From positions 2,356,001-2,420,000 of the forward strand of contig NZ_CP034412.1 of NCBI RefSeq assembly GCF_006094275.1: a DNA stretch of 64,000 nt, read 5' to 3'. The notes below the pieces were generated by a model. It worked only from the letters and a program-made list of their open reading frames with translations, did not search any database and was not told where the DNA came from. Below are positions 37,506-46,718 of the stretch, piece after piece. Each line of letters opens with the position of its first letter. Within the stretch, counting starts at the first letter, position 1. Source of the stretch: Glutamicibacter creatinolyticus. Its GTDB lineage: Bacteria; Actinomycetota; Actinomycetes; Actinomycetales; Micrococcaceae. The position numbers and the translations under genes are program-made.

Positions 37506-37814
37506 GCATTTCCCCACGGACCTGCAGTCCCGCAATTTCCCAACCGTGTTCGCCCCACCGATGCCGCGGACGGCACTGCCCCGCTTCCAGGACGCCGCAC
37601 CGGGCCCCTGCATGCCCTGCAGCATCCCGGCCAATCATCCGCGTTGCCGTTGCTCCGGCACCCCGTCAAAAGCCCTGCAAAGACCCGTGGAAGGCCTTTC
37701 AGGAGTGGGCAGCCGGCAGGATCCACGCCTTCCGCGGCTGGCGGTTCACGCGCGTTGCAGGACACCGCCCGCCGGTGCGCGGTTCGCTGGGGACCAGCGG
37801 CTCCGGTTAAACGC
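37506..37814. other. Intergenic region without a supportable gene
   Basis: About 300 bases between a tRNA terminator and the hairpin beyond deaD. Open frames exist on both strands but lack ribosome sites and cross flanking terminators. Confidence 0.5.
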
Positions 37815-37859
37815 GAAGGCCGGTTCCGCACCCTCGACAGAGGTGTGGAACCGGCCTTC
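37815..37859 (-). terminator. Terminator-like hairpin beyond deaD
   Basis: Eighteen-base stem GAAGGCCGGTTCCGCACC with complement (one G-U pair), 9-base loop, 18 bases past the deaD stop. No T-run in the minus direction. Confidence 0.7.
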
Positions 37860-37877
37860 TTGGAGCCTCAGTGAGTA

Positions 37878-39791
37878 TTAGTACTCGCGGCGACCACCAC
37901 GGGCGGCGCTGTCGTTGAAACGGCCCTTGCTGCGCCCGCCGAAGCGCTTCTCGCCACCGCGACGCTCGTCGCGGCCGCCGTCACGGAAACCACCATTGCG
38001 CTTGCGGTCCTTGAAGCTGCCGCGGTCCGAACGGAAACCACCACGACGGTCGTCATCGCGGTCGCGACGGCCACGGGGGCCCCGATCCAGTTCCAGATTG
38101 ATCGGCTCGCCGCCGATGCGGGTCTTGGACAGGGCACGCCACTGGTCCTTGGACAGTTCGGCCGGCAGCTCAACCAGGGTGTGGTCCGCGCGGATGTCAA
38201 TGCCACCAATCTGCGAGGAGTTGAATCCACCCTCGTTGGCCAGGGCACCGACAATGGACCCGGGCTGCACGCGGTTGCGGCGTCCCACTGCCAGGCGGTA
38301 CATGGCGTTGCCCTCGGCAGCGCCCTTGCGCTGCGGACGCTGGCCCGGCTCACGGCCTTCCCGGTTCATGCGTGCCTGCTTGGACGGCGGGATCACCGGT
38401 TCCTCCATCAGCAGCGGGCGTCCACCCTGGGCCATCAGCGCCAGCGCGGCGGCGATTTCCAGGTGATCCAGCTCTTCATGCTCGGTGGCGAACTTCTCCA
38501 CGATCTCGCGGAAGGCGCTCAGGTCCTGACCAACGATGGTCTGGTCGATCCGGTCGGTGAACTTCTGGATGCGGCGGTTGTTCACCGATTCCACGGTGGG
38601 CAGCTGCATCATGGACACCGGCTGGCGGGTGGCCTTCTCGATGGCGCGCAGCAGGTACTTCTCGCGTGGGGTCATGAACAGGATCGCGTCCCCCGAGCGG
38701 CCGGCACGGCCGGTGCGGCCAATGCGGTGCACGTAGGACTCGGTGTCATGCGGGATGTCGTAGTTGATCACGTGGCTGATGCGCTCCACGTCCAGGCCGC
38801 GGGCGGCCACGTCGGTGGCCACCAGGATGTCAATCTTGCCCGCGCGCAGGTTCTCCACGGTGCGCTCACGCTGCTGCTGCGGGATGTCACCGTTGATGGC
38901 GGCGGCGGTGAAGCCGCGGGCCTTGAGCTTGTCGGCCAGGTCCTCGGTGGCCATCTTGGTGCGCACGAAGGTGATAACTCCGTCGAAGTCCTCGGATTCC
39001 AGGATCCGGGTCATCGCGTCCAGCTTGTGCGCCCCCATCACCTGCAGGTAGCGCTGGGTGATGTTGGTGCCGGTGGTCTGCTTGGACTTGACCGACACTT
39101 CCTCGGGGTTGCGCAGGTACTCGGAGGCGATCCGGCGGATGGCGCGCGGCATGGTGGCGGAGAACAGGGCCACCTGCTTGTCTTCCGGGGTGGCTTCCAG
39201 GATCTTGTCGACCTCTTCTGCGAAGCCCATGCGCAGCATTTCGTCGGCCTCGTCCAGCACCATGTACTGCAGGTTCGACAGGTCCAGCGAGCCCTTGTTG
39301 ATGTGGTCGATGACGCGGCCCGGGGTGCCGACCACGACCTGGGCGCCACGGCGCAGGCCAGCCAGCTGCGGGCCGTAGGGGGCACCGCCGTACACGGGCA
39401 GCACGGTGAAGTCATCCAGGTGCTTGGCGTAGGAGGTGAAGGCCTCGGCAACCTGCAGGGCCAGTTCGCGGGTCGGTGCCAGCACCAGGATCTGCGGGGT
39501 GCGGGACGGACCGTTCAGGTCAGCGACCTCGGCCATGCGCGAAAGCGCGGGCAGCGCGAACGCGGCGGTCTTGCCGGTACCGGTCTGGGCCAGGCCCACG
39601 ACATCGCGGCCCTCAAGCAGCAGCGGGATGGTGGCGGCCTGAATCGGAGAGGGCTTTTCGTAGCCCAGGTCGACCACGGAAGCCAGCACGCGGGCGTCCA
39701 GGCCCAGCTCGCTGAACAGCACGGTCGGCTCGGCGCTGCCGTTTTCGTTGGTGGAGTTCTCGGTGGAGTTGACGGACATGTCAGTAGACAC
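37878..39791 (-). CDS. deaD: DEAD-box RNA helicase with DbpA-type RNA-binding domain
   Basis: About 637 residues, ATP-dependent RNA helicase of the CsdA/DeaD type used in ribosome assembly and RNA turnover in the cold. Helicase core: AQTGTGKTAAFALP (Walker A), PTRELALQV, VLDEADEMLRMGF (DEAD box), FSATMP (motif III), HRIGRTGRAGRSG (motif VI). A DbpA-like RRM (about 495-570) contains RRNRVQPGSIVGALANEGG. The tail is Arg/Gly/Asp-rich (RGG-like). The GTG at 39791 (GAGG nine bases upstream) is preferred over the ATG at 39806. Its leader lies in the 290 bases before the next gene. Confidence 0.93.
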   Translation of the reverse strand: MSTDMSVNSTENSTNENGSAEPTVLFSELGLDARVLASVVDLGYEKPSPIQAATIPLLLEGRDVVGLAQTGTGKTAAFALPALSRMAEVADLNGPSRTPQILVLAPTRELALQVAEAFTSYAKHLDDFTVLPVYGGAPYGPQLAGLRRGAQVVVGTPGRVIDHINKGSLDLSNLQYMVLDEADEMLRMGFAEEVDKILEATPEDKQVALFSATMPRAIRRIASEYLRNPEEVSVKSKQTTGTNITQRYLQVMGAHKLDAMTRILESEDFDGVITFVRTKMATEDLADKLKARGFTAAAINGDIPQQQRERTVENLRAGKIDILVATDVAARGLDVERISHVINYDIPHDTESYVHRIGRTGRAGRSGDAILFMTPREKYLLRAIEKATRQPVSMMQLPTVESVNNRRIQKFTDRIDQTIVGQDLSAFREIVEKFATEHEELDHLEIAAALALMAQGGRPLLMEEPVIPPSKQARMNREGREPGQRPQRKGAAEGNAMYRLAVGRRNRVQPGSIVGALANEGGFNSSQIGGIDIRADHTLVELPAELSKDQWRALSKTRIGGEPINLELDRGPRGRRDRDDDRRGGFRSDRGSFKDRKRNGGFRDGGRDERRGGEKRFGGRSKGRFNDSAARGGRREY

Positions 39792-40082
39792 GAACAGATA
39801 CCTCATTCGTTAGGGGAAGGCCTACGCGTCCCCAAAAAAACGACGAATAGGCTACACAGTCAAAAACAACTCACGCTCATCAAGCGTTCCCCTATGACAT
39901 AAATATCCGCACACACTTTGCGGATTCACAACACGAGAAAGGCTCCGGCCTCAAAAATTGGGCAAGATGCGAGGGATGCCCGATGTTCGCGAACAATCCA
40001 TTCTATCGGCATCGGCCGCGCAAAGACAGGGTCGAGGTGGTGTGAGATCAGGCACCGCGCCCCCTGCACTAGGCTGGCTGGT

Positions 40083-40487
40083 GTGAAAAGCAACGGTTCC
40101 AAGCCCGCGTCCGCCGCGGCGCAGATGCCTTCCGCCCTGCGCATTGCCCGCCTGTGCTGGGTGCTGGCCGCCGCGCTGTTCCTGGGTTTTGCCGCGAGTC
40201 TGTTCGCCACCGCCGCGCGCTCGACCGAACCGTCCACCGGTCCGTGGCTGCTGGCCAGCATCCTGGGCGCCGCCGGGGTGCTGGTGCTGTGGTTGGCCCT
40301 GCGGCTGTGGCGTTCGGACCGGGCGGCCCGCACCCAGCTGACCTGGCTGGGGCTGATTGCCGCGCTGCCGATGCTGCTGCGCTTTGGACGCTATTCCCTG
40401 CTCGCGGCAATGGTGCTGCTGGCCGTGGCCCTAATGTGGACCCCCGCCGGGATCAGGTACTTCCGCGCCCTCTCCCCCCGAGCATGA
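40083..40487 (+). CDS. Small membrane protein
   Basis: 134 residues, about four hydrophobic segments (LCWVLAAALFLGFAASLFAT, LLASILGAAGVLVLWLALRL, LGLIAALPMLLRFG, AAMVLLAVALMWTPAGI). The GTG at 40083 is inferred because coding-like sequence begins there; a frame up to 39918 includes non-coding leader. No family recognised. Divergent from deaD. Confidence 0.7.
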   Translation: MKSNGSKPASAAAQMPSALRIARLCWVLAAALFLGFAASLFATAARSTEPSTGPWLLASILGAAGVLVLWLALRLWRSDRAARTQLTWLGLIAALPMLLRFGRYSLLAAMVLLAVALMWTPAGIRYFRALSPRA

Positions 40488-40526
40488 CGGCGCTAAGCAT
40501 CCGCCCGTCATTCCCCGCTTAAACCT

Positions 40527-40563
40527 CCCGTCCCCGCACAGCTTGACGCTGCGCGGGGACGGG
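40527..40563. terminator. Bidirectional terminator between small membrane gene and metB
   Basis: CCCGTCCCCGC pairs with GCGGGGACGGG, extended inwards by CAG/CTG. It serves two convergent transcripts. Confidence 0.75.
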
Positions 40564-40595
40564 TGTGTGATTCGGGCGCTGCCCGCCGTGGCCGG

Positions 40596-41753
40596 TTACA
40601 GCTTGGCGAAGGCCTGCTCCAGGTCGTTGATCAAGTCCTCGGCGTCCTCGATGCCCACCGACAGGCGGACCAGGTTCTCCGGGACCTCCAGCTCGGTGCC
40701 CTTCACCGAGGCGTGGGTCATCTCCGAGGGGTAGTTCATCAGCGACTCGATCCCGCCCAGGGATTCGGCCAGCTGGAACAGCCGGGTGCTCTCGGCCACC
40801 GTGCGGGCGGCCTGAGCGCCCCCGGCGAACTGCACCGAGACCATGCCACCGAAGTCGCGCATCTGCTTCTTGGCAATGTCATGTCCCGGATGGTCCTCGA
40901 AGCCCGGGTAGAGCACGCGCTCGACTTCCCTGCGTCCGCGCAGCCAGGCCGCAACCTGGGCGGCGTTCTCCGAGTGCGCGCGCATGCGCACGCCCAGGGT
41001 CTTCAACCCGCGGGTGGTCAGGTAGGCGTCCAGCGGCCCGGAAACCGCGCCCACGGCGAACTGGATGAACCCGATCTTCTCGGCCAGTTCATCGTCGTTG
41101 ACGATCACCGCACCGCCAACCACATCCGAGTGCCCGCCGATGTACTTGGTGGTCGAGTGCACCACGATGTCCGCGCCCAGCGCCAACGGCTGCTGCAGGA
41201 ATGGGCTGGCGAAGGTGTTGTCCACCACCAGCAGTGCGCCATGGGCGTGGGTGACCTCGGCGACCGCCTGAATGTCCACGATCTTCATCATCGGGTTCGA
41301 TGGGGTTTCCAGCCACACCATCTTGGCCTGGTGCTGGTCAATGGCGGCCGCCAGGGCCTGGGGGTCGCTCATGTCCAGGGCGGTGTTGGACACGCCCCAG
41401 GGGCCCAGCACCCGGTCGATCAGCCGGTAGGAGCCGCCGTACGCGTCGTTGCCCAGCACAATGTGGTCCCCCGGGCGCAGCAGCGCACGAATCAGGGAAT
41501 CCTCGCCGGCCAGCCCTGAGCTGAACGAAAACGCATGCCGGCCTCCCTCGGCGGCGGCCAGCTGCTCCTGCAGCGCGTCGCGGGTGGGGTTGGTGCCGCG
41601 CCCGTAGTCGTAGCCGCCGCGCAACTTGCCGATGGCTTCGGGGGCGTAGGTGGTGGAGAAGTGGATCGGCGGGACCACTGCACCGGTGCGCGGCTCAAAC
41701 TCTTGGCCGGCGTGGACAAAGCGGGTGTTGAAACCCTGGGCATTCTGGCTCAT
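40596..41753 (-). CDS. metB: Cystathionine gamma-synthase / gamma-lyase family PLP enzyme
   Basis: About 385 residues of the Cys/Met-metabolism PLP family. Contains YDYGRGTNPTRDALQEQLAA, FSSGLAGEDSLIRALLRPGD, VWLETPSNPMMKIVD and VDNTFASPFLQQPLALGADI (PLP Asp), and the Schiff-base Lys in HSTTKYIGGHSDVVGGA. This type is annotated MetB or cystathionine gamma-lyase depending on assay; the cbs gene 26 bases upstream on the same strand favours reverse transsulfuration (Met to Cys). The ATG at 41753 (MSQNAQG) is more likely than that at 41762. Confidence 0.92.
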   Translation of the reverse strand: MSQNAQGFNTRFVHAGQEFEPRTGAVVPPIHFSTTYAPEAIGKLRGGYDYGRGTNPTRDALQEQLAAAEGGRHAFSFSSGLAGEDSLIRALLRPGDHIVLGNDAYGGSYRLIDRVLGPWGVSNTALDMSDPQALAAAIDQHQAKMVWLETPSNPMMKIVDIQAVAEVTHAHGALLVVDNTFASPFLQQPLALGADIVVHSTTKYIGGHSDVVGGAVIVNDDELAEKIGFIQFAVGAVSGPLDAYLTTRGLKTLGVRMRAHSENAAQVAAWLRGRREVERVLYPGFEDHPGHDIAKKQMRDFGGMVSVQFAGGAQAARTVAESTRLFQLAESLGGIESLMNYPSEMTHASVKGTELEVPENLVRLSVGIEDAEDLINDLEQAFAKL

Positions 41754-41779
41754 CGATACCATCCTTTGCGTCGGGAAGT

Positions 41780-43150
41780 TTAGTTGATCAGGTGGTCAAG
41801 CAGTTCGTCATGGGTCAGCGGACACAACACCTCGCCGTCGCGGGTGACCAGCACCGCGCAGTGCTGCTGCAGCAGCGCCTGGGCATGCTCCAGGCTCTGC
41901 CCGGCGCCCAGCAGGGGCAGAGCCTCGGTCTGCAGGTCCCCTACCGGGGTGCGTGCCGGGGTTCCGGCCAACAGGGCTTCGGCCACCAGTTCGGCGCTCA
42001 GCACCCCACGCACCTCGCCAATGCGGGCCGGCAGGGTGCCGGTGGCGACCACCAGGGCCGAGGCGGGGCTGGCCTTCAGCGCGGCCGCGGCCTGGGCCAG
42101 CGTGGTCTGCGGGGACAACACCTGCAGACCGGTGGGGTCAATGTCCTTGATGACCTGCTCCACCAGGGCGGGTTCGCCCGATTCGGAGCTGAATCCCTGG
42201 GCCTGCATCCAGGTGTCGTTGAAAATCTTGGCCAGGTAGCCGCGTCCGCCATCCGGGGCGATCACCACGACCACGTCGTCCTCGCCCAAGTCCTGGGCCA
42301 CGCGCAGCGCCGCGGCCACGGCCATCCCGGAGGAGCCGCCCAGCAGCAGGCCTTCCTCACGGGCCAGGCGCCGGGTCATCTCGAAGGCCTGGGCGTCGGT
42401 GACCGCCTCGACGCGGTCGGGCACCTGCGGGTCATAGTTGCCCGGCCACATGTCCTCCCCCACGCCTTCCACGAAGTAGGGCCGTCCGGTGCCGCCGGAG
42501 TAGACCGATCCGTCGGGGTCGGCGGCGATGACCTGTACCGGCCCGCTGGCCCGGTCGGCGGAAACCTGTTTCAGGTAGCGTCCGGTGCCGGTGATGGTTC
42601 CACCGGTGCCAGCACCGATCACCACGTGGGTGAGCTTGCAGTCGGTGTCATTCCAGATTTCCGGTCCGGTGGTCTCAAAGTGGCTCTCCGGGGCGCCGGG
42701 GTTGGAGAACTGATCGGGCTTGTAGGCGCCGTCAATTTCGCGCACCAGCCGGTCCGAGACCCCGTAATAGGAATCGGGCGAATCGGGGGCGACCGCGGTG
42801 GCGGTCACCACGACCTCGGCACCGTAGGCACGCAACACGTCCCGTTTTTCCTCGCCCACCTTGTCCGGTGTGACGAAGATGGTGTCATAGCCCTTCAGCT
42901 GCCCCACCATCGCCAGCCCCACACCGGTGTTGCCGCTGGTCGGCTCCACAATGGTGCCTCCGGGACGCAGGGCCCCGCTCTGCTCGGCACGCTCCACCAT
43001 CTTCAGGGCGATGCGGTCCTTGATGGACCCGCCGGGGTTAAGATATTCGAGCTTGACCAATACAGTGGCCTTGATGCCGTCAGTCACCCGGTTGAGTTTG
43101 ACCAGGGGCGTGTTTCCGATCAGATCCAAGATTGTGGACGCATACTTCAT
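41780..43150 (-). CDS. cbs: Cystathionine beta-synthase
   Basis: About 456 residues. The N-terminal PLP domain has LIGNTPLVKLNRV, the Schiff-base Lys in EYLNPGGSIKDRIA, TIVEPTSGNTGVGLAMVGQ, and the phosphate-binding IGAGTGGTITGTGRYLKQ. The C-terminal 125 residues carry paired CBS domains (VLSPQTTLAQAAAALK, and CAVLVTRDGEVLCPLTHDEL), as in the actinobacterial enzyme, which may bind a regulator. The ATG at 43150 begins the conserved MKYASTILDLIGN; an upstream GTG at 43159 is less probable. Runs into metB, so the two make one transsulfuration operon. Confidence 0.93.
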   Translation of the reverse strand: MKYASTILDLIGNTPLVKLNRVTDGIKATVLVKLEYLNPGGSIKDRIALKMVERAEQSGALRPGGTIVEPTSGNTGVGLAMVGQLKGYDTIFVTPDKVGEEKRDVLRAYGAEVVVTATAVAPDSPDSYYGVSDRLVREIDGAYKPDQFSNPGAPESHFETTGPEIWNDTDCKLTHVVIGAGTGGTITGTGRYLKQVSADRASGPVQVIAADPDGSVYSGGTGRPYFVEGVGEDMWPGNYDPQVPDRVEAVTDAQAFEMTRRLAREEGLLLGGSSGMAVAAALRVAQDLGEDDVVVVIAPDGGRGYLAKIFNDTWMQAQGFSSESGEPALVEQVIKDIDPTGLQVLSPQTTLAQAAAALKASPASALVVATGTLPARIGEVRGVLSAELVAEALLAGTPARTPVGDLQTEALPLLGAGQSLEHAQALLQQHCAVLVTRDGEVLCPLTHDELLDHLIN

Positions 43151-43283
43151 GTCAAGCACTTTACCGCCGCAGGTCATCTAAGTCGCCGCGCTGCGTAGCT
43201 TTGCGTCATTGAATTGACAGGCATCCTCCACCCGGGGGACGCAAGGGGTGAGCATTGCAGAATTCAGGGAGGGAACCGAAAGC

Positions 43284-44261
43284 TTGTCGCAGCAACCATT
43301 ACCGAAAGTGGCGCAGCAGCACTGGCTGAGCCCCGAGCCGGTTGACCTGCGCTCCACCCTGTCCATCCTGCGCCGGGGCATTGGGGATCCAACGATCCGC
43401 TTGGAGCAATCCCAGGCCTGGCTGGTGTTCGCCACCATCGACGGGGATGCGACGCTGCGCATTGAGCTGGAGGCCGACCGGCGTTCGGCGAGCTTCAGCG
43501 CCTGGGGCCCGGGCGCGCAATGGGCGCTCGCCCAAGGGCCGGCGCTGCTGGGGGCCGAGGATGATTGGAGCGGGTTTGACGAGACGGCGTTCGCCGTATC
43601 GCTACCCGATGTGGTGCGCCGCAGCCGCAGCGAACACCCGGCGGTGCGCCTGCCGCGCACCGGAAGGATTTTTGATCATGCCGCCGGGGCAATCCTGGAA
43701 CAGCGGGTAACCGGGATCGAGGCGAACTACGCCTGGCGGTGGCTGATCAGGCACTATGGGCGCCCGGCCCCCGGGCCCGCACCGTCGGGGATGCGGCTGT
43801 TTCCGCTGCCCGAGGCCGTGGCCGGGATCCCGCGCTGGCATTGGCAGCAGGCACGGGTGGAACACAGCCGTGCCGCCACGATGATCCGCCTGGCCCACGT
43901 GGCCCGGCGCCTGGAGCGCTGGGCGGCACTGGGACTGAATGACTCGATGCCGGGCACCACCGGGTCCGGCACGCTGGAGGCGGCGCTGCTCTCCATCAGC
44001 GGGATCGGGCCCTGGACGGTGGCCGAGACCCTGCAGCGCTCGCACGGCTCACCGGACCACATTTCGGTTGGCGACTACCACCTGGCGGATTTCGTGGGCC
44101 AGGTGCTGGTCGGCCACAGGGTGGATGACCAGCGGATGCTGCAGCTGCTCGAACCGTACACCGGACACCGGCAACGAGTTGTCCGGTTACTGCACCTCTC
44201 CGGGCAGCGCAAACAGGGCTTTGGGCCACGCTACGCGCCGTTGGATCACCGCAACCGCTAG
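43284..44261 (+). CDS. DNA-3-methyladenine glycosylase II-like protein (AlkA/HhH-GPD)
   Basis: About 325 residues, excises alkylated bases. The helix-hairpin-helix region LLSISGIGPWTVAETLQRSH is followed by HISVGDYHLADFVGQVLVGH, with the catalytic Asp of the HhH-GPD family in GDYHL. The TTG at 43284 has GGGAGGG nine bases upstream; a GTG at 43248 is the alternative and gives 337 residues. Converges on the thioredoxin gene. Substrate inferred from the family. Confidence 0.85.
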   Translation: MSQQPLPKVAQQHWLSPEPVDLRSTLSILRRGIGDPTIRLEQSQAWLVFATIDGDATLRIELEADRRSASFSAWGPGAQWALAQGPALLGAEDDWSGFDETAFAVSLPDVVRRSRSEHPAVRLPRTGRIFDHAAGAILEQRVTGIEANYAWRWLIRHYGRPAPGPAPSGMRLFPLPEAVAGIPRWHWQQARVEHSRAATMIRLAHVARRLERWAALGLNDSMPGTTGSGTLEAALLSISGIGPWTVAETLQRSHGSPDHISVGDYHLADFVGQVLVGHRVDDQRMLQLLEPYTGHRQRVVRLLHLSGQRKQGFGPRYAPLDHRNR

Positions 44262-44267
44262 CAGCAG

Positions 44268-44648
44268 CTAGTTGGTTTCTTCCTGCTGGGCGGCTTCCTC
44301 GGCGATCTGGGCGTGCACCTCGGACATGTCGATGCCCTTCACCGCGGTCACCAGGTCCTCAAGCTGGGCACCGTTCAGGGCGCCGGGCTGGGAGAAGACC
44401 AGAACCTTTTCGCGGAAGGCCATCAAGGTCGGAATCGAGGAAATGTTTGCGGCCCGGGCCAGTCCCTGCTCGGCTTCGGTGTCCACCTTGGCGAACACCA
44501 CTTCCGGGAACTTCTCGGAAATCTGTTCATACACCGTGCCGAACTGCTTACACGGTCCGCACCACTCTGCCCAGAAATCCACCAGGACGATGTCATTGCC
44601 TTCGATCAGCTGCGCGAACTCTGTTTCAGTTACATCTACTGTTGCCAT
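44268..44648 (-). CDS. trxA: Thioredoxin
   Basis: 126 residues. The redox motif is DFWAEWCGPCKQFG (WCGPC), with cis-Pro in SSIPTLMAFRE. It keeps cytosolic proteins reduced with NADPH-thioredoxin reductase. The C-terminus is extended by about 20 acidic residues beyond a standard thioredoxin. ATG start; it overlaps no gene and ends six bases from the glycosylase stop. Confidence 0.96.
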   Translation of the reverse strand: MATVDVTETEFAQLIEGNDIVLVDFWAEWCGPCKQFGTVYEQISEKFPEVVFAKVDTEAEQGLARAANISSIPTLMAFREKVLVFSQPGALNGAQLEDLVTAVKGIDMSEVHAQIAEEAAQQEETN

Positions 44649-44724
44649 GGTTCAACGGTAACCGACTTCGGGCGTTGGCGCTTAGTTTGGCGGGGAAAAC
44701 AGCCCGCCTCCCCTGCCCGGAAAC

Positions 44725-44759
44725 CAAAAAATCCTCCAGATCTTGTGGATCTGGAGGAT
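44725..44759 (-). terminator. Terminator of tRNA-Tyr
   Basis: Twelve-base perfect stem ATCCTCCAGATC with complement, TTGTG loop, followed on the minus strand by TTTTTT. Six bases beyond the tRNA-Tyr 3' end. Confidence 0.92.
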
Positions 44760-44765
44760 CATTTG

Positions 44766-44847
44766 TGGCAGATACTGGATTCGAACCAGTGAAGGCATAG
44801 CCAGCTGATTTACAGTCAGCCCCCTTTGGCCGCTCGGGTAATCTGCC
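44766..44847 (-). tRNA. tRNA-Tyr (GTA)
   Basis: 82 nucleotides with a long variable arm. Acceptor GGCAGAT/ATCTGCC, discriminator A, anticodon loop CTGTAAA (GTA), T arm around GGTTCGAATCC. Intrinsic terminator follows. Confidence 0.97.
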
Positions 44848-45027
44848 CGGTTGTTCTGGTGGGAACGAGAAATAACTCTACCGGAACTTTTTGCAGATGA
44901 AAAATCGAAAGCCGCCCATTTGCTGTAATGCTCATCACCTCCGGTAAACGCCTGAGCAAACCGGTAGGCTATGAGTCAGATTTGAGCCAAACACTCACCA
45001 GTCCAACAAACCACAAGGAGAAGATTC

Positions 45028-45516
45028 GTGGCCAGCGATTCATCATTTGATGTTGTCAGCAAGGTGGACAGCCAGGAAGTGTCCAACGCACTGAACCAGG
45101 CAAGCAAGGAAATCTCCCAGCGCTACGACTTCAAGGGCGTCGGCGCGGAAATCGACTTCAGCGGCGAAAAGATCCTGATGAAGGCGAACTCCGAGGAGCG
45201 GGTCAAGGCAGTGCTGGACGTGTTCCAGTCCAAGCTGGTCAAGCGCAACATCTCGCTGAAGTCCCTGGATGCCGGGGAGCCTTTCGCTTCGGGCAAGGAA
45301 TACCGGATCGAGGCCAGCATCAAGGAGGGCATCGCCCAGGATGTGGCGAAGAAGATCAACAAGCTGATCCGTGACGAAGCACCCAAGGGCGTGAAGTCCA
45401 TCATCCAGGGCGATGAGCTGCGCGTGTCCTCCAAGTCCCGCGATGACCTGCAGGCCACCATGGCACTGCTGCGCGACTTCGAGGATGTGGACCTGCAGTT
45501 CGTCAACCTGCGCTAG
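45028..45516 (+). CDS. yajQ: YajQ-family (UPF0234) nucleotide-binding protein
   Basis: 162 residues, usual length. [20 protein letters not shown] and [14 protein letters not shown] start the family, and [20 protein letters not shown] ends it. Members in Xanthomonas bind cyclic di-GMP; most others have unknown roles and nucleotide or tRNA binding is suggested. GTG start preceded by AAGGAGAAG at good spacing. Confidence 0.95.
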   Translation: MASDSSFDVVSKVDSQEVSNALNQASKEISQRYDFKGVGAEIDFSGEKILMKANSEERVKAVLDVFQSKLVKRNISLKSLDAGEPFASGKEYRIEASIKEGIAQDVAKKINKLIRDEAPKGVKSIIQGDELRVSSKSRDDLQATMALLRDFEDVDLQFVNLR

Positions 45517-45543
45517 CCCCGCGCGCCGGCGGCAGCATGAAAG

Positions 45544-45582
45544 CCGGTGTCCCATGACGTTTAACGCGCCATGGGACACCGG
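45544..45582. terminator. Bidirectional hairpin between yajQ and htpX
   Basis: CCGGTGTCCCATG pairs with CATGGGACACCGG around a 13-base loop, followed on the plus strand by ATTTT. Lies between convergent genes. Confidence 0.85.
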
Positions 45583-45605
45583 ATTTTGCGTGTGCTGCCT
45601 AAAAA

Positions 45606-46481
45606 TTAGTTGCCGCGGGCCATGGCCTCCAGGCGTGCCACGCGCTCATCCATTGACGGGTGGGTGGAGAACATGCGCTTGAGCCGGGAGCCGAACGGGT
45701 TGGCGATCATCAGGTGGGAGCTGTTGACGACCTTCTGGTCTTCCTGCGCCAGTGGGGCCTGGTCGATGCCCTGCTCCAGCCGGCGCAGGGCACTGGCCAG
45801 CGCCAGTGGGTCGTTGGTCAGGCGGGCGCCATCTTCGTCAGCATCGAATTCTCGGGTGCGCGAGACGGCCATCTGGATCACCGAGGCGGCCAGCGGCGCC
45901 AGCAGCGACAGGGCCAGGATGGCCAAGGGGTTCACGTTGCGGTTCTCGTTGTTCCCGCCCCCGGCGCCGAAGAACATCAGGAACTGGGCGATCGAGGTGA
46001 TCACCCCGGCGATTGCCGCCGCCACCGAGGAGGTGAGGATGTCCCGGTTGTACACGTGCATCAGCTCGTGCCCCAGCACACCGCGCAGCTCGCGTTCGTT
46101 CAGGATGCGCAGGATCCCCTCGGTGCAGCACACCGCCGCGTTTTCCGGGTTGCGTCCGGTGGCGAAAGCGTTGGGTGACTGCGTGGGTGAGACGTACAGC
46201 CGCGGCATGGGCTGCTGGGCTGCCATGGACAGCTCGCGCACAATCCGGTACATCTCCGGCTGCTCCTGTTCACTGACCGGGTAGGCGTGCATGGAACGCA
46301 GCGCGATCTTGTCACTGTTCCAGTAGCCGTAGGCGGTGGTGCCCAGGCCAATGAGCGCGAAAATCCAGATGAAGGAGCTGTTCCGGGTTCCTGAGGCGAT
46401 CAGGGAGCCCAGGGCCAGCAGCAGGGCAAACATACCGCCGAGCAGCAGGGCGGTTTTCAGGCCATTGTTATGTTGATGCAC
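45606..46481 (-). CDS. htpX: Membrane zinc metalloprotease HtpX
   Basis: 291 residues. Membrane-bound M48 protease that degrades damaged membrane proteins. Two N-terminal helices ([19 protein letters not shown] and [18 protein letters not shown]), the zinc site [14 protein letters not shown] (HExxH) with the third ligand in [12 protein letters not shown], and two more helices ([14 protein letters not shown] and [18 protein letters not shown]). The GTG at 46481 is the start; no strong ribosome site seen. It is single and convergent with yajQ. Confidence 0.96.
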   Translation of the reverse strand: MHQHNNGLKTALLLGGMFALLLALGSLIASGTRNSSFIWIFALIGLGTTAYGYWNSDKIALRSMHAYPVSEQEQPEMYRIVRELSMAAQQPMPRLYVSPTQSPNAFATGRNPENAAVCCTEGILRILNERELRGVLGHELMHVYNRDILTSSVAAAIAGVITSIAQFLMFFGAGGGNNENRNVNPLAILALSLLAPLAASVIQMAVSRTREFDADEDGARLTNDPLALASALRRLEQGIDQAPLAQEDQKVVNSSHLMIANPFGSRLKRMFSTHPSMDERVARLEAMARGN

Positions 46482-46718
46482 GGTGGGTTATCGCTCCCGT
46501 ATCGTACTGAGCCGAACTTCTTGGCAGTGTGCGTGGTCAAAAGGCGTGGGCAAGATGTGTGGGCCAGGACCTCCGTCTTGGAGGACCGAGCCCCTGATCT
46601 TGCTCATCATCCTTTAGTTTATGCAACGATTGCCCCGCCCCATAGGTTCCCTCTCGAGCCTATCGTCCAGCTCACAGCGTGCTGCGCGCGCCACGGCAGG
46701 TCTCGGCCGTCCACCGAG

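Noticed and set aside
38181-39902. 573-codon plus-strand frame opposite deaD
   Set aside because: Shadow of the helicase; no known domain.
41792-43198. 468-codon plus-strand frame opposite cbs
   Set aside because: Shadow frame; cbs has full PLP and CBS-domain motifs.
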